NCBI RefSeq assembly: GCF_002553505.1
Contig: NZ_PDCP01000059.1
Location: forward strand, 1-35,806
From: Mycolicibacterium agri
GTDB lineage: Bacteria > Actinomycetota > Actinomycetes > Mycobacteriales > Mycobacteriaceae
Length of the DNA stretch: 35,806 bases
Reading direction: 5' to 3'
Below are positions 31,233-35,806 of this stretch, in pieces. The translations under genes and the position numbers were made by a program. A model generated the notes under the pieces. That model was not told the DNA's origin, searched no databases, and worked only from the letters and a program-made list of their open reading frames with translations. Within the stretch, counting starts at the first letter, position 1. Every line of letters starts with the position of its first letter.

Positions 31233-32762
31233 CTAACAGTGCAGCCCTTCCGGCGGCGCCACCAGGTCGACCAGGAACCTCACCACGGCGGTGTCGACGC
31301 ACGCGTCGCCGTTGAACACCACGGTGTGCTGGGTGCCCTCGAAGGTGATCAGGCGCGCGCCCATCTGCTTGGCCAGTTCCACGCCGGCTTCATACGGCGT
31401 GGCCGGGTCGTGCGTGGTGGACACGACGACGACCTTGTCCGGGCCCGGGGACACGGCCGGATGCGGCGTCGACGACGGCGGGACGGGCCACATCGCACAA
31501 ACATCACGGGGAGCAAAACCTGTGAAGGACCCGTAGCTGAGGAACGGCGCGACTTCGCGGGCGCGTTGGTCGGCGGCTGCCCACACCGCCGGATCGGTCG
31601 GGAACGGCGCGTTGACACAGCGGATGGCGTAGAACGCGTCTTGCTTGTTCGAGTAGTGGCCCTGGTCGTCACGGCCCAGGTAGTCGTCGGCGAGCAGCAG
31701 CAGGTCGCCGGGGTCGGTGCCGCGTTGCAGCCCGAGCAGCCCGCTGGTCAGAAACTTCCAGAACTGCCGCGAGTACAGCGCGTTGACGGTGCCGGTGATG
31801 GCGTCGGAATAGCTGAGCCCCCGCGGGTCGTCCGTCTTGGCGGGCTGGGTGACCAGCGGATCGACCAACTCGTGATAGCGGTCGACCCACTTCGCGGGAT
31901 CGTCGCCAAGCGGGCATCCCGGTGCACTGGCGCAGTCGGCCGCATAGTCTTCGAAGGCCCGCTGGAAGCCCGCCAGTTGGCGCAGGTTCTCCTCGATCGG
32001 GTCGAGGCTCGGATCCACTGCGCCGTCGAGCACCATCGCGCGGATCCGGTCCGGGTACGCCTCGGCGTAGGCGGCGCCGAGTTCCGTGCCGTAGGAGAAC
32101 CCGAGGTAGTTGATCAGGTTCTCGCCCAGCGCCGCGCGCACCACGTCCATGTCCTTGGCGGTGTTGGCGGTGCCGACGTTGGCGAGGAACTCCGTGCCCA
32201 TCCGCTCGGTGCACCACTGCGCGAATTGCCGGTAGAGGCTTTCGATGTGGGCGACGCCGGCGGGACTGTAGTCGGCGTTGGGTTGACGACGGTAGGCGTC
32301 GAACTCGGCGTCGGTGCGGCAGCGCAGTTCTGGCGTCGAGTGCCCGACGCCGCGCGGGTCGAAGCCCACCAGATCGAACCGGCGGCCGATCTCCGTGTCG
32401 GCCAGCGCCGCACCCATCCCCGCGACGGTGTCGACGGCTGATGCACCCGGCCCGCCGGGGTTCACCATCAGCACGCCGATCCGGTCACCGGTCGCCGGAA
32501 CCTTGATGACCGCTAATTCCGCTTGCGGCCCTTCGGGATTGGCGTAATCGACGGGAACAGACACGGTGCCGCACTGCGCGGCCGGGATCTTGCTGGTGTC
32601 GGCGACGAACCGCTCGCAGCCGCCCCACACCGGCGGTTCGCCGTATCTCTCGGTCGCCCGTCCCTCGGGCGTCGCCGACGCCGGCGGGCATGTGAATCCC
32701 GCCATCAGCACGCACGCCAGCAGCGCCGCACCACGCCGCCCCGCCCGCCACATGGCAGCCAT
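31233..32762 (-). CDS. Exported alpha/beta-hydrolase serine protease, first tandem copy
   Basis: 509 residues if started at ATG 32762; ATG 32753 is an alternative and the frame is open to 32858, overlapping the neighbour by a few bases. A Sec-type signal peptide occupies about residues 1–32 (RRGAALLACVLMAGF, then PPASA). Tripeptidyl-peptidase-like fold: VNPGGPGASA (oxyanion region), LVGFDPRGVGHSTP, nucleophile elbow LGFSYGTELG, and TTHDPATPYEAG and FEGTQHTVVF with the catalytic Asp and His. Equivalent to Rv2223c. It is a paralog of the next gene, without the lipobox, so it is predicted to be released or loosely bound. Confidence 0.9.
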   Translation of the reverse strand: MAAMWRAGRRGAALLACVLMAGFTCPPASATPEGRATERYGEPPVWGGCERFVADTSKIPAAQCGTVSVPVDYANPEGPQAELAVIKVPATGDRIGVLMVNPGGPGASAVDTVAGMGAALADTEIGRRFDLVGFDPRGVGHSTPELRCRTDAEFDAYRRQPNADYSPAGVAHIESLYRQFAQWCTERMGTEFLANVGTANTAKDMDVVRAALGENLINYLGFSYGTELGAAYAEAYPDRIRAMVLDGAVDPSLDPIEENLRQLAGFQRAFEDYAADCASAPGCPLGDDPAKWVDRYHELVDPLVTQPAKTDDPRGLSYSDAITGTVNALYSRQFWKFLTSGLLGLQRGTDPGDLLLLADDYLGRDDQGHYSNKQDAFYAIRCVNAPFPTDPAVWAAADQRAREVAPFLSYGSFTGFAPRDVCAMWPVPPSSTPHPAVSPGPDKVVVVSTTHDPATPYEAGVELAKQMGARLITFEGTQHTVVFNGDACVDTAVVRFLVDLVAPPEGLHC

Positions 32763-32851
32763 CGTCGCATGCACACCGCCGTCCGACAGATCTCGCAATC
32801 GGACGGTGACCGTTCGGAAACCTTCGTGTGCCTCCTCGTCGATCCCGTTGG

Positions 32852-34384
32852 TCAGCAACGGGTGTCCGGCGGCGGCACAGTCACGTCGATGAGGTAGTTG
32901 GCGACGATGCTGTCCACGCAGGGGTTGCCTTGGAAGGCGACCGTGTGCTGGGTCCCGTCGTAGGTGAGTAGCGTGCCGCCGAGTTGCTTGGCCAGATCGA
33001 CGCCCGCCTGGTACGGCGTCGCCGGGTCGTTCGTCGTCGAGATCACCAGCACCGGCGGCAGTCCCTTGACCGAGATCTCGTGCGGCTCACTGGTCGGTGG
33101 CACGGGCCAGAACGCGCAAGTGTCCATCGGCGCGTTCCCGGTGAACTGGCCGTAGCTCAAGAACGGAGCCAATTCGCGCGAGCGGCGGTCCTTTTCGACG
33201 AGCTTGGCCCGATCCTTGATCGGCGGTTGATCGACGCAGTTGACCGCCACTCGCACGTCGGTCGCGTTGTCGTAGTGGCCGTCGGGGCCGCGGTGCATGT
33301 AGAGATCGGCCAGCCGCAAGAGCATGTCGCCGCGCCCCTGCTTGAGTTCGTTGAGGCCGTCGGTGAGACGCGGCCAGATGCTCGGCGAATACAGCGGCAG
33401 GATGGTGCCCACCAGTGCATCGCTGTAGCCGAGGCCGCGCGGATCCTCGGTCTTGGCGGGCTTGTCGACGAGCGGTTCGACCAGGCTCTTGTAGACCTCG
33501 GTCGCCTTGGCGGGGTCGGTGCCCAGCGGGCAGGTCGGATCTTTCGCGCAGTCGGCGGCGTAGTCGTCGAACGCCTTCTGGAAGGCCGCCGTCTGGCGCA
33601 GGTCCTCCTCGATCGGGTCGGCGTTCGGGTCGATCGCGCCGTCGAGCACCATCGCGCGCACATTCTGCGGGAACTCTTCTGCGTAGCCGCCGCCGATCCG
33701 GGTGCCGTAGGAGTAGCCGAGGTAGGTCAGCTTCTCGTCGCCGAGTGCGATGCGGATCTGATCGAGGTCTTTGACGACGTTGGCGGTGCCGACGTTTTCG
33801 AGAAACTTCAGTCCGGTCTTTTCGACACAGCGCTCCACGAACGCCTTGGTCTCGTTGTCGATGTGCGCGATGCCCTCCGGCGAGTAGTCGACCTGCGGGT
33901 CGGCCCGCAACCGGTCGTTGTCGGCGTCGGAGTTGCACCACACCGCAGGCGTCGACGCACCGACCCCGCGCGGGTCGAAGCCCACGAGGTCGAAGCGCTC
34001 CCGCACCGGCGCAGGCAATGTGGAGATGAGGTTGACAGCCGACTCGATACCGGATTCACCCGGGCCGCCCGGATTGATGACGAGCGAGCCGATCTTCTGT
34101 CCGGTGGCCTTGAACCGGATCATCGCGATCTGCGCGACTTCGCCGTCGGGCTCGTCGTAGTCGACCGGCACCGAGAGCTTGCCGCATTCGGCCTCCGGCG
34201 GAATCGGCACCATCGGGTCGGTCGAAGCGCACGGGCCCCACTGAATCGGCGTGCCCGGCGGCGGCACCGCGACCAGGGCGCGGCCGTCGACCAGCTTGCT
34301 GCACCCCGTTACCAGCAACACACCCAGCGCAGCGGCTAGGATCCCCTTCGTCAGACTCGCTCGCGTGCGCCTTCGGGTGCTCAT
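32852..34384 (-). CDS. caeA: Cell-envelope lipoprotein serine protease (Hip1/CaeA-like)
   Basis: 510 residues from ATG 34384. A lipoprotein signal ends LLVTGC with Cys28, so the enzyme should be anchored outside the membrane. Catalytic features: VINPGGPGESG, LVGFDPRGVGAST, Ser225 in YLGYSYGTRIG, Asp in TTNDPATPYQAG and His in YDGTQHTVAF near residue 480. Several Cys pairs could form disulfides. The M. tuberculosis counterpart Rv2224c (Hip1) cleaves the chaperone-like GroEL2 and shapes host responses; the present organism may use it for envelope integrity. 89 bases separate it from its tandem paralog downstream. Confidence 0.93.
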   Translation of the reverse strand: MSTRRRTRASLTKGILAAALGVLLVTGCSKLVDGRALVAVPPPGTPIQWGPCASTDPMVPIPPEAECGKLSVPVDYDEPDGEVAQIAMIRFKATGQKIGSLVINPGGPGESGIESAVNLISTLPAPVRERFDLVGFDPRGVGASTPAVWCNSDADNDRLRADPQVDYSPEGIAHIDNETKAFVERCVEKTGLKFLENVGTANVVKDLDQIRIALGDEKLTYLGYSYGTRIGGGYAEEFPQNVRAMVLDGAIDPNADPIEEDLRQTAAFQKAFDDYAADCAKDPTCPLGTDPAKATEVYKSLVEPLVDKPAKTEDPRGLGYSDALVGTILPLYSPSIWPRLTDGLNELKQGRGDMLLRLADLYMHRGPDGHYDNATDVRVAVNCVDQPPIKDRAKLVEKDRRSRELAPFLSYGQFTGNAPMDTCAFWPVPPTSEPHEISVKGLPPVLVISTTNDPATPYQAGVDLAKQLGGTLLTYDGTQHTVAFQGNPCVDSIVANYLIDVTVPPPDTRC

Positions 34385-34442
34385 GGCGCTACATGCTGCC
34401 ATGAAGACCTATCGGCCCTGGCAGAGCACCGCTTCGGCGGGT

Positions 34443-35801
34443 CTAGCCGATGCTTCCCACCAGCTCGTCGAGCGCGACTTCGAAGTCATCGGCGAGCTCC
34501 CACAGATCTGGCAACAGTTCCGGACACGACACGATGCCCACGTCGAGCTTGCCACTCAGCGACATCACAGTGATGTTCAAACCCGAGCCGTGAAAGATCG
34601 GGCCGAGCGGATACATCGCCTTGACTTCGGCGCCCAGGAAGTACAGCGGGATCTGCGGGCCCGGCACGTTGGACACCACCAGGTTGTGCACCGGCCGCGC
34701 CTCCCCCAACCGGGTGCGGGCGTACACACGCATCGCGACGCCGAACACCGCGGGTGCGGCGAACTGGGACCAGTCCTGCAGCAATGTCGCTCCGATCGCC
34801 GAACTATGTTGTTTTGCAACAGCATTCGACTCCGCGATCGACTTCAGGCGCTCGACGGGCGACTCGATGTGGGTTTCCAGGTTGGAGAACATCCCCGAAA
34901 CCTGGTTGCGGCCGGGCCGATCCGACTTGTCATGCACCGAAACGGGCACCATCGCAACCAAAGTCGAATCCGGCAGCTGCCCGCGGTCATCGAGGAACTT
35001 GCGCAGCACCCCCGACACCAAAGCCATCACGACGTCGTTGACCTTGACGCCGAAGTGGTTCTTGACCTTCTTGATGTCTTCGAGGTCCAGCTGGGCGTAA
35101 GCGACGTTGCGGTGGCTGGTGACGTTGGCGTTGAACGCGGTCTGCGGCGCCGCGAACGGCCGCGCCATCGTCAATCCCCCGCGCGCCCGCCGCACGGTGT
35201 CGACGACCGAGGTGACCGTCGTCGGCAGCACGTTGACCAGCTTCAATGGCCGGGTGGCGAACCTGACGGCGCCGCTCAACGCGATCTCCAGCTCGCTGGC
35301 GCGGCCCACCCCGTCGACCGGCTCGGGCGGCGGCGCGTCGGGCTCGGTGGTGCACAGCTGCGACATCAGGTTGGCGCCGGTGACGCCGTCGACACCCGCG
35401 TGATGAACCTTCGTCATCACCGCCAGCCGGCCACCGTTGTGCGCGTCGGTGCCTGCGACGTTCTCGATGACCCACATCTCCCACAGCGGGCGGCTGCGGT
35501 CCAACGGCAACGACGCGATATGGCCGCAGATCTCGGCCAGTTCCGCCCGCCCGCCCGGCGACGGCAGGCCGATCCGGTGCAGGTGCCGGTCGACGTCGAA
35601 GTCCTCGTCGTCAACCCACACGGGGTGGTCGAGATTGAGCCTGCTGTCGGCGAGTTTTTCGCGGAATTCCGGCATCGCCTTGATGCGCAACGCCAATTCG
35701 TCGCGCAGACGATCAAAGGTGTAGCCGCCTGAATCGCCCTGGATTCGCCGGAGGCTCGAGCTATTGGATTCCGACCAGGGGTTGGTCGGTCCGTGATGCA
35801 T
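34443..35801 (-). CDS. WS/DGAT acyltransferase with abnormal N-terminus
   Basis: Wax ester synthase/diacylglycerol acyltransferase family, which makes storage lipids from acyl-CoA. The conserved body runs from GGYTFDRLRDEL onward: the catalytic HHxxxDG motif is KVHHAGVDGVTG; NDVVMALVSGVLR, NVPGPQIPLYFLGA and GSGLNITVMSL are typical. The usual first ~40 residues with the LSxxDxxFL-type segment are missing; they are replaced by an unrelated Ser-rich stretch (MHHGPTNPWSESNSSSLRRI). The start at 35801 is five bases from the window edge and the frame is still open there. Either the gene is 5'-partial or the edge sequence is wrong. Not present at this spot in M. tuberculosis, where panB follows. 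Confidence 0.85.
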   Translation of the reverse strand: MHHGPTNPWSESNSSSLRRIQGDSGGYTFDRLRDELALRIKAMPEFREKLADSRLNLDHPVWVDDEDFDVDRHLHRIGLPSPGGRAELAEICGHIASLPLDRSRPLWEMWVIENVAGTDAHNGGRLAVMTKVHHAGVDGVTGANLMSQLCTTEPDAPPPEPVDGVGRASELEIALSGAVRFATRPLKLVNVLPTTVTSVVDTVRRARGGLTMARPFAAPQTAFNANVTSHRNVAYAQLDLEDIKKVKNHFGVKVNDVVMALVSGVLRKFLDDRGQLPDSTLVAMVPVSVHDKSDRPGRNQVSGMFSNLETHIESPVERLKSIAESNAVAKQHSSAIGATLLQDWSQFAAPAVFGVAMRVYARTRLGEARPVHNLVVSNVPGPQIPLYFLGAEVKAMYPLGPIFHGSGLNITVMSLSGKLDVGIVSCPELLPDLWELADDFEVALDELVGSIG

Positions 35802-35806
35802 CGTAG

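Noticed and set aside
26669..31315. A 1548-codon open frame on the plus strand opposite glnE and glnA2
   Set aside because: Shadow of high-GC codon bias; composition is rich in Arg, His and Gln without domain motifs, and both opposite-strand genes are well identified.
1..35806. tRNA, rRNA, CRISPR arrays, insertion sequences or phage genes
   Set aside because: No transposase, integrase, array of spaced repeats or structured RNA gene was recognised; I could not run a covariance search, so small RNAs remain possible.

Overview
The window is a high-GC actinobacterial segment from a mycobacterium, most likely a fast-growing Mycolicibacterium-type species. Three things support this: the gene order follows the Mycobacterium tuberculosis Rv2198c–Rv2224c block almost gene for gene; GTG starts are frequent; and many genes have a -10 hexamer directly before the start codon, which is typical of mycobacterial leaderless mRNAs. 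The two edges look unlike the interior (a GT-rich low-complexity tail after a C8/G8 run on the left, an acyltransferase lacking its usual N-terminus on the right), so the window may be a whole assembly contig.

Layout. 1–2.1 kb: mmpS3 (3' truncated), ctaF and ctaC, the last two being subunits of the aa3 cytochrome oxidase. 2.2–6.2 kb: asnB, adenosine kinase, a membrane-anchored protein and an A-type Fe-S carrier. 6.4–9.4 kb: a DUF3043 membrane protein followed by cobU-cobT-cobS, the late steps of cobalamin assembly. 9.4–11.6 kb: ilvE and gcvT. 11.7–14.3 kb: a class III adenylyl cyclase split by a frame change, then leucyl aminopeptidase. 14.3–16.2 kb: an EphD-like hydrolase/SDR fusion and a small hypothetical gene. 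16.4–21.5 kb: a lipoate cluster (E2 dlaT, SDR, lipB, lipA, DUF4191 protein). 21.7–31.2 kb: RDD protein, glnA1, DoxX, exported asparaginase, then on the other strand an LLM oxidoreductase, a thioesterase, glnE and glnA2. 31.2–35.8 kb: two tandem exported serine proteases (the second resembling Hip1/CaeA) and a WS/DGAT acyltransferase.

Two themes dominate. One is nitrogen: asnB, glnA1, glnA2, glnE and an exported asparaginase sit together, and a four-part GlnR-type box precedes glnA1. The other is lipoylation: the E2 substrate protein and both lipoate-synthesis enzymes form one tightly packed run.

The most interesting departures from the expected block are (1) the EphD hydrolase half, which has lost its nucleophile, its general-base His and most of its cap while the SDR half looks intact; (2) the adenylyl cyclase, whose regulatory and catalytic halves are in different frames; (3) a 3 x 30 bp repeat that adds about 30 residues to LipA; and (4) the GlnR-type boxes. 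I did not find a clearly new multi-gene system.
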